Part shown: piece by piece, positions 25,464-34,071 of the stretch | How positions within the stretch are numbered: position 1 is the first letter of the stretch | Layout of the letters: every line of letters starts with the position of its first letter | Assembly: GCA_030727405.1 (NCBI GenBank) | Contig: JANRBR010000019.1 | Location: forward strand, 1 to 39,899 | Direction of reading: 5' to 3' | From: Crocinitomicaceae bacterium | GTDB lineage: Bacteria; Bacteroidota; Bacteroidia; Flavobacteriales_D; Crocinitomicaceae | DNA length: 39,899 nt | Program-made: the position numbers and the translations under genes | The notes under the pieces: model-generated | Told to the model about the DNA's origin: nothing | Databases searched by the model: none | The model's input: only the letters and a program-made list of their open reading frames with translations

Positions 25464-27545
25464 CTATTTAAAGGGAGTTAAATCAATTTTACCGTTAACG
25501 GTCATTGACGTTATTGTGCCACTCAACACCATTGGTCCAACGGATTGAACAATGGAGTGCGCAAATTTCATTCCGTTTACCTCTTTAAAATCACCGAAAG
25601 TTACTGTAGATTCCATCGTTTCGCCTTCGCGAGCGATTACATTGATGGTTTTTTCTTTCATGAATGTGGTTTTGTTGAAATAGTCATAAGCCTCATTTTT
25701 TCCGTCCACTGTTTTTAAGACGTAAAAATCAGATCCGTTTAAGGATTCAATACCGACTAATTGGTAATTCACTCCTTTGGCTGCAAAATTCAACTCTGGA
25801 ACAAGTCCATTTGATTTTTCCTTGCTCGCTAATTCTTCCGAACTCAATTCTGTTTTCCCAGTTTGCATATTAAAGGTAAAACCAGCTTTACCATCGTAAA
25901 ATGATTTTTGAAAAACCATTCCTTGTCCTTCTAATTGTTGTCCCTCGGTGCTTGGTGAAACAAAAATTTCGGTCATTTTTAAGGCAAATGGAATTTGGTC
26001 ACCTTTCAATTCAAATACGCGTTCCACGCTTTTAATGGCTTTCAGTTTTTTCTTTGCGGCTTTTTCACTCGTCGTATTGGTCAAAGCCATTACATAATTG
26101 TCAATCAATTGATCAGCTGTAATGTCCGCAGGTTTAGTGTCTTTCATTACATTTCCAAAAGCATCTAAGACTTCGATTTTCCCGTCCCCATCAAAGCGTT
26201 TTAGTTTCTCAACAACTTCTTCATTTCCAACTACGATGATGTTGCAGTTTTTAGAGGTGAAATATTGCTGTGCCATTTGAAGCACGTCTTCTTTAGAAAC
26301 ACTTTCTAAACGTTGTAAATAGGTTTGATAATAATCTTTTGACAAATTGTTTTTGATGATGTTCAAGGCAAAACGAGCAATGGTTTGAGGACGTTCAAGT
26401 GAGCGTGCAAATCCACCAGCCATGTTTGTTTTTGTCAGGTTTAATTCCTCATCCTTCACATGTTCATTGGTGATTTTTTGAAACTCCAATAAAATTTGTT
26501 CGATAGCAGAGTCCGTTACGGCATTTTGAAAATTACCTCCTGCGGACATCCATGATCCATCTTCCGTAATGTTCAAGCTAGAATAACACCCATAAGTATA
26601 AGCTTTGTCTTCGCGTAAGTTTTGCATCAAGCGTGTTCCAAAACCACCACCTCCAAGAATTCCGTTAAGCACGGTCAGAGGTAATTGATTCTTGTCTCCC
26701 GTTTTCATGTCGATCGGGAAGGTCACATACACTACGGATTGAACAGCGCCTGGTTTTTTGACAAAAACAACACGGTTGCCTTTTGTGTAGTCACCATTGT
26801 TAAGGTCATTTTTGTATACAGGTCCACCTGTCCAAGATGCAAAGTATTTAGCGACCATTTCTTCGGTTTGTTGACGAGTAATGTCACCTACAACCACCAA
26901 ATAACTTCCGCTTGGGGTAAAGTTCGCTTGGTAAAATGAAAGGATGTCCTCACGCGTGATGTTGTTCAAGGTCTCTTCCGTCATTACATCGCTAAATGGA
27001 TGGTTTGGAAAGTTAATCTTCACTGTTGCGTTTTGAACCATTGACTCGGCATCTGATTTTGTTGAAATGAGGCTGGATATGTTTTGTTTTTTGATGCGTT
27101 CAAATTCTGATTGTGGGAAGTTTGCATTGAACAAAACATCCGACATGAGTGTAAGCCCTTTATCCATGTGTTTGGTCAAGCAAGACATGGAAATGGAAGA
27201 TTGATTCGCACCCAATGAGGCACCGATAAAGTCAATTTCCTTATCTAATTGATCCTTCGTTCTATTGGATGTTCCTGACATGATCATGGATCCTGCCATG
27301 ACTGAAAGTCCAGCTTTTGACCCTTCTAAACGCGGGTCAGATCCCATGTTCAGGTCAAACGAAACACGAGGAAGCTTATGGTTCTCCGAAAGAATCACTG
27401 TAATTCCATTCGCAGTGGTGAAAACTTCGGAGTCTTTAATGTTGATTTTTTTTGCTTGCGTTGGAGCAGGCATAATCGAGCGGTCTACTTGAGCCATTGT
27501 CCAAGTACTTATCGCTAGAAAGCAAAGTGTGAATATCTTTTTCAT
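25464..27545 (-). CDS. M16 peptidase-like subunit without the zinc motif, fused to a C-terminal beta domain
   Basis: A 693-residue exported protein (signal ending STWTMAQ). Two M16 halves (~35-250, ~250-470) are recognisable, but the HxxEH zinc site of the N-terminal half is absent: the position reads GLSVMAGSMIMSGT. It is therefore the non-catalytic partner that completes the substrate chamber in heterodimeric M16B proteases. A glycine-rich loop (LNGILGGGGFGTRLMQNLRE) is typical of the non-catalytic subunit. The last ~200 residues form an extra all-beta region (GVNYQLVGIESLNGSDFYVLKTVDGK...) of LolA/LolB-like appearance, not part of the normal family. It is encoded 11 bp after the catalytic partner. 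Confidence 0.88.
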   Translation of the reverse strand: MKKIFTLCFLAISTWTMAQVDRSIMPAPTQAKKINIKDSEVFTTANGITVILSENHKLPRVSFDLNMGSDPRLEGSKAGLSVMAGSMIMSGTSNRTKDQLDKEIDFIGASLGANQSSISMSCLTKHMDKGLTLMSDVLFNANFPQSEFERIKKQNISSLISTKSDAESMVQNATVKINFPNHPFSDVMTEETLNNITREDILSFYQANFTPSGSYLVVVGDITRQQTEEMVAKYFASWTGGPVYKNDLNNGDYTKGNRVVFVKKPGAVQSVVYVTFPIDMKTGDKNQLPLTVLNGILGGGGFGTRLMQNLREDKAYTYGCYSSLNITEDGSWMSAGGNFQNAVTDSAIEQILLEFQKITNEHVKDEELNLTKTNMAGGFARSLERPQTIARFALNIIKNNLSKDYYQTYLQRLESVSKEDVLQMAQQYFTSKNCNIIVVGNEEVVEKLKRFDGDGKIEVLDAFGNVMKDTKPADITADQLIDNYVMALTNTTSEKAAKKKLKAIKSVERVFELKGDQIPFALKMTEIFVSPSTEGQQLEGQGMVFQKSFYDGKAGFTFNMQTGKTELSSEELASKEKSNGLVPELNFAAKGVNYQLVGIESLNGSDFYVLKTVDGKNEAYDYFNKTTFMKEKTINVIAREGETMESTVTFGDFKEVNGMKFAHSIVQSVGPMVLSGTITSMTVNGKIDLTPFK

Positions 27546-27556
27546 GTTTCAGTCGA

Positions 27557-29023
27557 TTATTTTTCTTTAGGTAAATAGTGCAGGATGACACGTGCATCTT
27601 GCGTTAAGTATTTTAATGCAACGCGCTGAATGTCCTCACGTGTCACTTTCATGTAGTTTTCCAATAGTGTATTCACTCGGTTGGCATCACCGTAATACAC
27701 ATAATTATCGGCCAAATTCTCGGCAATTCCTGCAATCGAGGCGTTTCCGGAAACAAGGTCGTTTTCAAATTTATTGCGTGCTTTTTGAAATTCTTCTTCT
27801 GAAATCAATTCGGTTTGAATCAATCGAATTTGCTCATCGAATTCTTTTTGAATGTCGTCAAGATTTATATCTTTTGCTGCAATTGCCGCCATGATTCCAA
27901 TTCCAGCGTCTTCTAATCCATAATTAAAAGAAAAAGCGAATTGAGCCATTTCTTTTTTCTCTACGATTACTTTGTTGATGCGTGAAGAACTTCCACCAGA
28001 AAGAACCTCGTTCATCATTTCAAGGGCGTAAGAATCTGGGTTCGTTTGTTCAGGGAACTTATATCCCATAAAAATGGCTGGAAGTTGGATGTTGTCATAA
28101 ATAACTTCCTTGGTAACTCCGCTTAAAGATGTTTTGTCTTTTGAAGTACGGTTGATCACAATCGGCTTCGCCAAGTAATTAGCTATCAATTTTTTTGCTT
28201 CGGGACTTTTAGATGACATAAAGTCTTTCGCATCGAATTGCGCTTTTGAAATGCTGTATCTTTTTTCGAAATCTCCGTCGGGAAGGTTGATGAAGTCTCG
28301 GTAAAGGTTAATCGCTTGTCCTTTCGGAATGGAAGCAAAATATTTATCAATCCATAATTTTGTTTGCTCAACGTCTAAATCTCCAGCAATCGATAATGTA
28401 GCATTCGAAGGCACATAGTAGTTTTTGTAAAAATTAACGTAGTCCTCTTCTTGGGCTGCATCTAAATGTTCCATGCTTCCAATTGGAGCCCAATTGTATG
28501 GGTGGCTTGTGAAGACACGCTTGAACATTTCGGTGAAAAAAGATCCGTAAGGTTGATTATCTACGCGTTGTCTTTTTTCTTCTTTCACGACACTTCGCTG
28601 CGTTTCAATCCCTTTAATGTCGACTTTCGCGTGAAGCATGCGCTCACTTTCTAGCCATAAACCAAGTTCCAATTGGTTTGATGGAAGGATTTCATAATAA
28701 TACGTTCGGTCTTGGGAAGTATTAGCGTTTAAAGTACCGCCATTTTTCTCCACCAATTCGCTGTATTCTCCGCGGCCAATATTTGCAGAGCCTTCGAAAA
28801 GTAAGTGTTCAAAGAAATGAGCAAATCCAGTGCGGTCTTGGGTTTCATTTTTTGAGCCCACGTGGTACAAAACGGAAACCGCTATAATCGGTGTGGCATG
28901 TTCTTCGTGAATGATCACATGTAGACCATTCGGCAAATCATAAGAGATGTAGTCTATTTTCTTTTGTCCGAATCCGAGGAAACTCAACGCAGAAAAACAT
29001 CCAATTAATACTGTCTTTTTCAT
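27557..29023 (-). CDS. Catalytic M16 zinc metallopeptidase
   Basis: A 488-residue exported metalloprotease (signal MKKTVLIGCFSALSFLGFGQ). The inverted zinc motif is His69-F-F-Glu72-His73 (AHFFEHLLFEGS), and the third ligand Glu lies in the following LWLESERM helix. The GGTLNANTSQDRTYY strand is conserved among processing-protease-like M16B enzymes. The C-terminal M16 domain contains the NEVLSGGSSSR loop. I start at the ATG at 29023; a TTG 6 bp upstream is less likely. It degrades peptides in the periplasm or at the surface, probably as a dimer with the downstream product (inference from family architecture). Confidence 0.9.
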   Translation of the reverse strand: MKKTVLIGCFSALSFLGFGQKKIDYISYDLPNGLHVIIHEEHATPIIAVSVLYHVGSKNETQDRTGFAHFFEHLLFEGSANIGRGEYSELVEKNGGTLNANTSQDRTYYYEILPSNQLELGLWLESERMLHAKVDIKGIETQRSVVKEEKRQRVDNQPYGSFFTEMFKRVFTSHPYNWAPIGSMEHLDAAQEEDYVNFYKNYYVPSNATLSIAGDLDVEQTKLWIDKYFASIPKGQAINLYRDFINLPDGDFEKRYSISKAQFDAKDFMSSKSPEAKKLIANYLAKPIVINRTSKDKTSLSGVTKEVIYDNIQLPAIFMGYKFPEQTNPDSYALEMMNEVLSGGSSSRINKVIVEKKEMAQFAFSFNYGLEDAGIGIMAAIAAKDINLDDIQKEFDEQIRLIQTELISEEEFQKARNKFENDLVSGNASIAGIAENLADNYVYYGDANRVNTLLENYMKVTREDIQRVALKYLTQDARVILHYLPKEK

Positions 29024-29040
29024 TTTCAAAATTTGGAATA

Positions 29041-29070
29041 CGAATGTACTTCAGAAATTTGAGCTCACAA
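29041..29070 (-). promoter_or_regulatory. Candidate promoter of the M16 pair (TTG-N19-TACATTCG)
   Basis: On the minus strand, TTG (29070-29068) is followed after 19 nt by TACATTCG (29048-29041), one mismatch from TAnnTTTG, and then a 17-nt leader to the ATG at 29023. The spacing equals that of the dnaX promoter. Confidence 0.45.
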
Positions 29071-29128
29071 AATTTGTAGTGATTTTTCCTGAATTTAAAA
29101 AAGGTGACTTTTTGGCCTAAAAATTGGT

Positions 29129-29136
29129 TAAATTTG
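29129..29136 (+). promoter_or_regulatory. -7 box (TAAATTTG) 4 nt before the ATG at 29141
   Basis: A perfect TAnnTTTG followed by ATCC and ATG, predicting a leaderless mRNA. The nearest TTG (29112-29114) is only 14 nt upstream, so the -33 part is weak. Confidence 0.5.
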
Positions 29137-29140
29137 ATCC

Positions 29141-30235
29141 ATGCGTTTTTTCCCTATAACCAATCTTTTTGTGTTCCTTGTTATGTGCTCCATGCATTCC
29201 TTGGCTCAAAACATCGTTCCAATGAAAGATTTCAATAACTATTTCGTGAATTTTCAAGAAGGATTTTTTCGACCTATTGAAATCCAGCCTATTTTAAGTT
29301 ACAAAGCAGGAGATGAGGTTGTTGCTTACATCGATACAAGAGGGAACATGCGCATTTACGATGGGATTGAACGCAAAGATGTTACGGCATTAAATGTGGA
29401 ATACCAAGTTTCTGACCACTTAGTAGGTTTTAAAATCGCGAGTGGACTTAGAATGTGGGATGCCGGTAAATATACTTCTCTGACAAATTATGGACGAGGG
29501 TTTGTCGTGAAAGATTCCATCCTGGTATTTGAGGACACACGTTATCAATCGTTAAATGTGTATTGGAACAATCAGGTTTTACCTTTGGTTACCATGACCA
29601 ATGGATTGTCCATGCCGGCAGCCGTGGGCGAAAACATCGCTGTTTACAAAGACAACAGTGATACGTATTTTTGTTTTTGGCAGGGACAAACCTTTGAAAT
29701 TGCCACATACAATCAAGAACAAGTAGATTTTCAAATTGGCACAGATGTCTTTTGTTTCAAAGATCCTTATACACAGTCCTTCATGATGTTTGACAAGGGA
29801 GAATTTTTCGAAATCGAATCATCTCCCATCAAGTCCTATAAATCAGGTAGGGGATTCATTGTTTACGAAGACCTGAATGGAAATTTGTGGATGTTTAAAA
29901 ATGGAGAAAAAATAGCGCTCTCTAATTTTTCCACTTCTTTTTGGGATGTGAAGGATGACATGACTGTTTGGAGAGAAAACACTTATTTATTTGCTTATAC
30001 GAATGATGAGAAAATTGAGGTAGCGACTTATTTTCCTGCGGAATACTTGCTTAAAAACAACACCTTTGTATTTCGAAACATTGTAGGAGGTGTCAGTGCA
30101 TTGGTCGATGGAAAGGTGCATGAAATTTCCAATATGAGGGATTCCGAATTCGAAATTTATGGAAACAAGGTTTTGGTGAAATTATTCAATCAAACAGCCA
30201 TAGTTTTTTCTGAAGGGAAAACCTATACGAATTAA
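29141..30235 (+). CDS. Secreted protein of unknown function
   Basis: A 364-residue exported protein with a signal peptide ending HSLAQN. I do not recognise a family. The mature part consists of repeated short beta strands in blocks of ~40-50 residues (YKAGDEVVAYIDTRGNMRIYDG, ...VYEDLNGNLWMFKNGEK), with recurring 'VYxD..G...F..G' patterns that suggest a beta-propeller. There is no sorting domain, lipobox or catalytic motif. Its stop is followed 2 bp later by the ATG of the NlpC/P60 gene, so the two form an operon and the protein could be a partner or regulator of that peptidase (inference). Confidence 0.7.
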   Translation: MRFFPITNLFVFLVMCSMHSLAQNIVPMKDFNNYFVNFQEGFFRPIEIQPILSYKAGDEVVAYIDTRGNMRIYDGIERKDVTALNVEYQVSDHLVGFKIASGLRMWDAGKYTSLTNYGRGFVVKDSILVFEDTRYQSLNVYWNNQVLPLVTMTNGLSMPAAVGENIAVYKDNSDTYFCFWQGQTFEIATYNQEQVDFQIGTDVFCFKDPYTQSFMMFDKGEFFEIESSPIKSYKSGRGFIVYEDLNGNLWMFKNGEKIALSNFSTSFWDVKDDMTVWRENTYLFAYTNDEKIEVATYFPAEYLLKNNTFVFRNIVGGVSALVDGKVHEISNMRDSEFEIYGNKVLVKLFNQTAIVFSEGKTYTN

Positions 30236-30237
30236 GC

Positions 30238-31116
30238 ATGAAACGTTTTTTAAGTGTTGTTTTTCTCTGTTTCAGTTTTCAGGCACTGAGCCAAAATCCA
30301 GCACTGGACCATCTTGAAATGTTGTATGATCAAGGTTATTATAAATTGGTCTACCGCAAATCAGCGCGATTATTGGACAAGCCTGAATACGATTTTTCAA
30401 AACTGCCATCGTATTACCACGCCATTTCGGCCCTACAATTGGCTCAAGAAGACCATTGGTACAAACGTCACCAAGATGTGCTTTTAGCTTCAAAATCCTT
30501 CTTGCTTTCGATGAGGGAAACGGATAAAGGTCAAAAAATCATCCGGGCACATATCTTGGAATTAAGTTTCTTGAAAAAGGACCTTGATGCTTGGTTGTTG
30601 GAGGGGAATCAGTCAAAACCGAAGGAAAATAACGCGTGGAGGGAATTTGTTCACGAATTCTTTGCTGATCTAGCGTTGGTAGAGACGGACAATCAACAAG
30701 GAGATTTTCAAGCGTCGAATCGACCTGAATTAAAAAATCGAAACGAATTCATTGACATCGCAAAAAAGCAATTGGGAGTTCCTTATGTGAGCGCAGGAAT
30801 GGATCCAAGTGGCTTTGATTGCAGTGGCTTTACTAGTTTTGTGATGTTGCAAAAAGGAATTAACATTCCAAGACGTGCAAAAGATCAATACGAAGCCAGT
30901 GTCAAATTAACTGCTGCAGAAGCGCAATTAGGAGATTTCGTCTTCTTTTCTAATGGAGGGGATGTAAATCACGTGGGTATGTTGGTGAGCGAAAAAGGAC
31001 AAGCAAAAAAAATGATTCATGCCAGTAGCTCCAAAGGAATTTCGATTGTAGAAATTGACTCATCCACCTATTGGACGCCACGAATTGTTGGTTACGGAAC
31101 GTTTATTTCGGAGTAG
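30238..31116 (+). CDS. NlpC/P60 cell-wall peptidase
   Basis: A 292-residue exported peptidase (signal ending FQALSQ). The first ~150 residues are helical and charged, of unknown fold. The C-terminal ~120 residues are an NlpC/P60 (C40) domain that cuts cell-wall stem peptides, usually gamma-D-Glu-meso-DAP. Catalytic residues are visible: Cys195 in GFDCSGFT, His245 in VNHVGM, and a third polar residue His261 in MIHASSS. It directly follows the secreted unknown at 29141 and ends convergent with, and overlapping by 14 bp, a membrane-protein gene. Confidence 0.9.
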   Translation: MKRFLSVVFLCFSFQALSQNPALDHLEMLYDQGYYKLVYRKSARLLDKPEYDFSKLPSYYHAISALQLAQEDHWYKRHQDVLLASKSFLLSMRETDKGQKIIRAHILELSFLKKDLDAWLLEGNQSKPKENNAWREFVHEFFADLALVETDNQQGDFQASNRPELKNRNEFIDIAKKQLGVPYVSAGMDPSGFDCSGFTSFVMLQKGINIPRRAKDQYEASVKLTAAEAQLGDFVFFSNGGDVNHVGMLVSEKGQAKKMIHASSSKGISIVEIDSSTYWTPRIVGYGTFISE

Positions 31117-31612
31117 AAATAGGTTTGCTCAGTAGAAGTAGTCCAAGATAAAGACTAAAAAGCACCTCCATCCCTAAAGCACTCCAAGCATTGGGTAAAA
31201 TGAAAAAATTCAAGGTGCTTGGAAGTAAGAGGTAAAATAGGATTCTTCCCCATTTGACTACCTTCTCATTTCGGATCAAATACAAGTGCCATAATGCGTA
31301 ATAAACATAATAAATCAACGGAAGAAATATCAGTTGGAAATAATCCATAATGAAACTCGGTTGTTTCAAGAGGATAATGCTGATCATCCATTCCAAACCA
31401 ATAAAAACCCAAGTGGCATAGATAAAGGTAGGGGAAGTATTTTCTTTATGAAAATATTGAATGAGTGAGATGACGAGCGTAAGCAAACTTAGAATCCCAA
31501 TTTGCAAATAGGGAAAAAATTGCCAATCAAGTATTTCAATGCTGCTATACATGACACCAAATAAGGCAATCCCAAGAATGGTAATGATTCCGTACTGCTT
31601 AAATTGCTCCAT
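31103..31612 (-). CDS. Hypothetical polytopic membrane protein
   Basis: A 169-residue protein with about six hydrophobic helices (~8-25, 33-54, 64-84, 90-112, 121-138, 145-162) and only short connecting loops. Aromatic residues are frequent in helix 4 (FLPLIYYVYYALWHLYL). No known motif is seen and the function is unknown. Its start overlaps the end of the ureohydrolase gene by 14 bp, and its end overlaps the convergent NlpC/P60 gene by 14 bp. It is the last gene of the phosphoribosyltransferase-murQ-ureohydrolase operon. Confidence 0.7.
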   Translation of the reverse strand: MEQFKQYGIITILGIALFGVMYSSIEILDWQFFPYLQIGILSLLTLVISLIQYFHKENTSPTFIYATWVFIGLEWMISIILLKQPSFIMDYFQLIFLPLIYYVYYALWHLYLIRNEKVVKWGRILFYLLLPSTLNFFILPNAWSALGMEVLFSLYLGLLLLSKPISTPK

Positions 31613-32657
31613 GAGTTAAGTGATTTCTTCGTGATTTTTCACATGCACAAACCAATTGCCACAATGCCCTTGCTCCAACGTTCGCATCCCAATCTCCGGA
31701 GGAACCAGGTGCAACTTCATTTAAGTCAAATCCAATGATTTTGCGCCCGGATTCAACCAACCTGAAAAGAAGGAGGCTGATTTCTTGTAATTCAAATCCA
31801 CCAGCGACTGGTGTTCCTGTGTTTGGACATAATTCTGGTTTTAATCCGTCAATGTCAAAGGAAACATATACGTTTCTTGGCAATTGCTCAATGATTTCAT
31901 TCACTTGTTCGGACCACGTTTTGCCCGTGTATTGCTCGTTCTTCAGCGCCCAGTCAAAAAAGGTATGAACTCGATCAGAATCTTGACTCAAAAATACCTC
32001 GCGTTCGGATACGTCGCGTATGCCAACTTGCACCAGCTTGGACATGTTTTTCGCGTGTTTTAGAACGTTGAACATGATGCTCGCATGTGACTGAGAGAAT
32101 CCTTCATAGGCATCCCTTAAATCCGCATGTGCATCGATTTGAAGAATGCCAAAATCTTCGTAGCTTTCATTCAAGGCTTGAATTAATCCAAGTGGGGTGG
32201 AATGCTCCCCTCCAAGAACTGCAGGAATTTTACCTTGCTTTAATAATTCGATGCTTCGTTCTTTTAAATTAGCACGCAATGCCTCGTGCGCCTCATTGAT
32301 TTCATCCAGGACGTTTTGGTATTTTTCTAGGGCTTTTTCCTCTCCATTTGCTTCCAAATAATGGATGTAATCTAGTCCTTGTTGACAACAATGTGCGTTG
32401 ATTTCTTTCCACTCTTGGGAAATCGGAGACATGAAAACTTTCGTATCGTATGCGCTCTCCAGTTCAGGGTGGTAAAAATCTAATTGCGTGGACGCTTCGA
32501 GAATGACTTCTGGTCCATCACTCGTTCCTTTCCCATAAGAAGCTGTTGCATCCCAAGGAATGGGGATAATGACAATAGAAGCTTCTTCTTCGCTATATGG
32601 AAATCCAAAAATATTTCCGTTGGCGATTCCTACGCCATTTGGATCAAATTCACTCAT
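31599..32657 (-). CDS. Ureohydrolase family protein (agmatinase/arginase-like)
   Basis: A 352-residue binuclear manganese hydrolase that splits a guanidino compound into urea and an amine. Metal ligands are in place: GGEHSTP (His), QIDAHADLRDAYEG (Asp, His, Asp) and VSFDIDGLKPE (Asp, Asp), followed by CPNTGTPVAGGFE. The substrate is not certain: agmatine is the usual assignment, but arginine or formimidoylglutamate are alternatives. Its ATG overlaps the TGA of murQ (ATGA, 4 bp). Why a ureohydrolase should follow murQ is not clear from the sequence. Confidence 0.88.
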   Translation of the reverse strand: MSEFDPNGVGIANGNIFGFPYSEEEASIVIIPIPWDATASYGKGTSDGPEVILEASTQLDFYHPELESAYDTKVFMSPISQEWKEINAHCCQQGLDYIHYLEANGEEKALEKYQNVLDEINEAHEALRANLKERSIELLKQGKIPAVLGGEHSTPLGLIQALNESYEDFGILQIDAHADLRDAYEGFSQSHASIMFNVLKHAKNMSKLVQVGIRDVSEREVFLSQDSDRVHTFFDWALKNEQYTGKTWSEQVNEIIEQLPRNVYVSFDIDGLKPELCPNTGTPVAGGFELQEISLLLFRLVESGRKIIGFDLNEVAPGSSGDWDANVGARALWQLVCACEKSRRNHLTHGAI

Positions 32658-33466
32658 TTTTCGTGCTTATAAAAATCTACTGCTTTTCGAACGGAACCAT
32701 GCGTCAATAACAGGGCTTGTGCTTCCTCCAATGGAATTCCCGTTTCTTCCGCGACCATGCGTGCGCCACGATCGACCAATTTGTGGTTGCTTAATTGCAT
32801 ATCCACCATCTTATTTCCTTTGACTCTTCCTAGTTTAATCATCAAACTAGTTGAAATCATATTTAATACTAATTTTTGTGCGGTCCCTGATTTCATGCGC
32901 GTGCTTCCGGTGACAAATTCTGGTCCGACAACCGGCGCTATGGGAAATTGTACGGCTGCAGCCAAGGGAGAATCTGGGTTGCAGGATATGCCAGCAGTCA
33001 ATAATCCATGTGCGTTCGCTTGTTCAATACCTCCTAAGACATAAGGCGTGCTACCTGATGCAGCAATTCCCACCACAGTATCCAATTCTGTCATTTGATG
33101 CTGTTGCAAATCAATCCATGCTTGGTTTCGATCGTCTTCGGCAAATTCCACCGCTTTTCGAATGGCAGCATCCCCGCCGGCAATGATTCCAACCACAATT
33201 CCGTGATCAATGCCAAAGGTTGGTGGACATTCGCTAGCATCGACAATACCTAAGCGTCCACTCGTGCCAGCTCCGATGTAAAACAACCTTCCACCTTTCG
33301 ACATTCGCTCGCTGCAAGCGCTAACAAATGCCTCAATAGCGGGTATTTCTTTTTCTACCGAAATGGCCACGGTTTGGTCTTCGCGATTGATGTTTTTTAA
33401 AAGCTCCAGGGTGGACATTTTATCCAAATCCTGGTAATGTGAACTCGATTCAGTGACTTTTTTCAT
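32654..33466 (-). CDS. murQ: N-acetylmuramic acid 6-phosphate etherase MurQ
   Basis: A 270-residue SIS-domain enzyme that cleaves the D-lactyl ether of MurNAc-6-phosphate to give GlcNAc-6-phosphate, a peptidoglycan-recycling step in the cytosol. Family blocks: TESSSHYQDLDKMSTLELL at the N-terminus, GRLFYIGAGTSGRLGIVDASECPPTFG, IAGGDAAIRKAVEFAED, the SGSTPYVLGG loop, and the FVTGSTRMKSGTAQK signature. I start at the ATG at 33466, 2 bp after the stop of the phosphoribosyltransferase gene; the alternative is a TTG overlapping that stop. No PTS MurNAc transporter (MurP) is nearby. Confidence 0.95.
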   Translation of the reverse strand: MKKVTESSSHYQDLDKMSTLELLKNINREDQTVAISVEKEIPAIEAFVSACSERMSKGGRLFYIGAGTSGRLGIVDASECPPTFGIDHGIVVGIIAGGDAAIRKAVEFAEDDRNQAWIDLQQHQMTELDTVVGIAASGSTPYVLGGIEQANAHGLLTAGISCNPDSPLAAAVQFPIAPVVGPEFVTGSTRMKSGTAQKLVLNMISTSLMIKLGRVKGNKMVDMQLSNHKLVDRGARMVAEETGIPLEEAQALLLTHGSVRKAVDFYKHEK

Positions 33467-33468
33467 GA

Positions 33469-33963
33469 TCAATGTAAATACGCTTTTGAATCAGTTTCAG
33501 TTAAATCCACTTCGACATGATTTTTCAAGGTTGTGGACAAGCCTAATCCTGCAAAATCCGTTTTTATAGGGTAACGTCTGTGTTGACGATCGACTAAGGC
33601 AACTGTTTTGATCGCTTTTGTCGCTTGCTCCAAAAATTTCATGAGCGCGTATTGCATTGTTTTCCCTGAATTAATAACATCATCTACTAAAATGATGCAT
33701 CCTTTTTTTAATTCTTTTTCATCGATGTTCAATTGGATGGCTTCGCTCCATGGTTCATCTTTGTTTACGGTAATTTCAAAACAAGTAACCTCAATGCCGC
33801 TGTTCTCACGAATGATTTTTGTTAATTTTTGAGCAATGATGCTGCCATTTCCTGCAATTCCACCAATGAAGATGCGTTCTTCTTCAAAACAATTTTCCAT
33901 GAGCTGGTGTCCAATTCGGATGATTTTTTGCTCGATTTGTTGGTGATTCAGGATGATTTGCAT
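33469..33963 (-). CDS. PRPP-dependent phosphoribosyltransferase (PyrR/HPRT-like)
   Basis: A 164-residue type I phosphoribosyltransferase. The PRPP-binding loop is CIILVDDVINSGKTM (~90-105). An early FIGGIAGNGSIIA supplies the pyrophosphate loop, and a flexible-loop region lies between. The size and order resemble PyrR and bacterial hypoxanthine phosphoribosyltransferases, but the base specificity cannot be told, and I see no RNA-binding evidence for a PyrR regulator. It is the first gene of the murQ operon. Confidence 0.85.
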   Translation of the reverse strand: MQIILNHQQIEQKIIRIGHQLMENCFEEERIFIGGIAGNGSIIAQKLTKIIRENSGIEVTCFEITVNKDEPWSEAIQLNIDEKELKKGCIILVDDVINSGKTMQYALMKFLEQATKAIKTVALVDRQHRRYPIKTDFAGLGLSTTLKNHVEVDLTETDSKAYLH

Positions 33964-33983
33964 AGTAACATTGAATTATAAAT

Positions 33984-33991
33984 CAAAGTTA
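33984..33991 (-). promoter_or_regulatory. -7 box (TAACTTTG) of the murQ operon
   Basis: A perfect TAnnTTTG on the minus strand, 20 nt before the ATG at 33963. No TTG at the -33 position. Confidence 0.4.
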
Positions 33992-34022
33992 ATAAACAAA
34001 CGACTTGTTCGAAGGATCGGGC

Positions 34023-34051
34023 AAAAAAAAATCCCGACAGTGCCGGGATTT
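34023..34051 (-). terminator. Rho-independent terminator after the B12-regulated gene
   Basis: An 8-bp stem (34029-34036 with 34044-34051) with a 7-nt loop and a minus-strand T run, 21 bp after the stop codon at 34072. It shows that the riboswitch-controlled unit holds a single gene. Confidence 0.88.
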
Positions 34052-34071
34052 AAATCAGGTTTTATAAGTGC

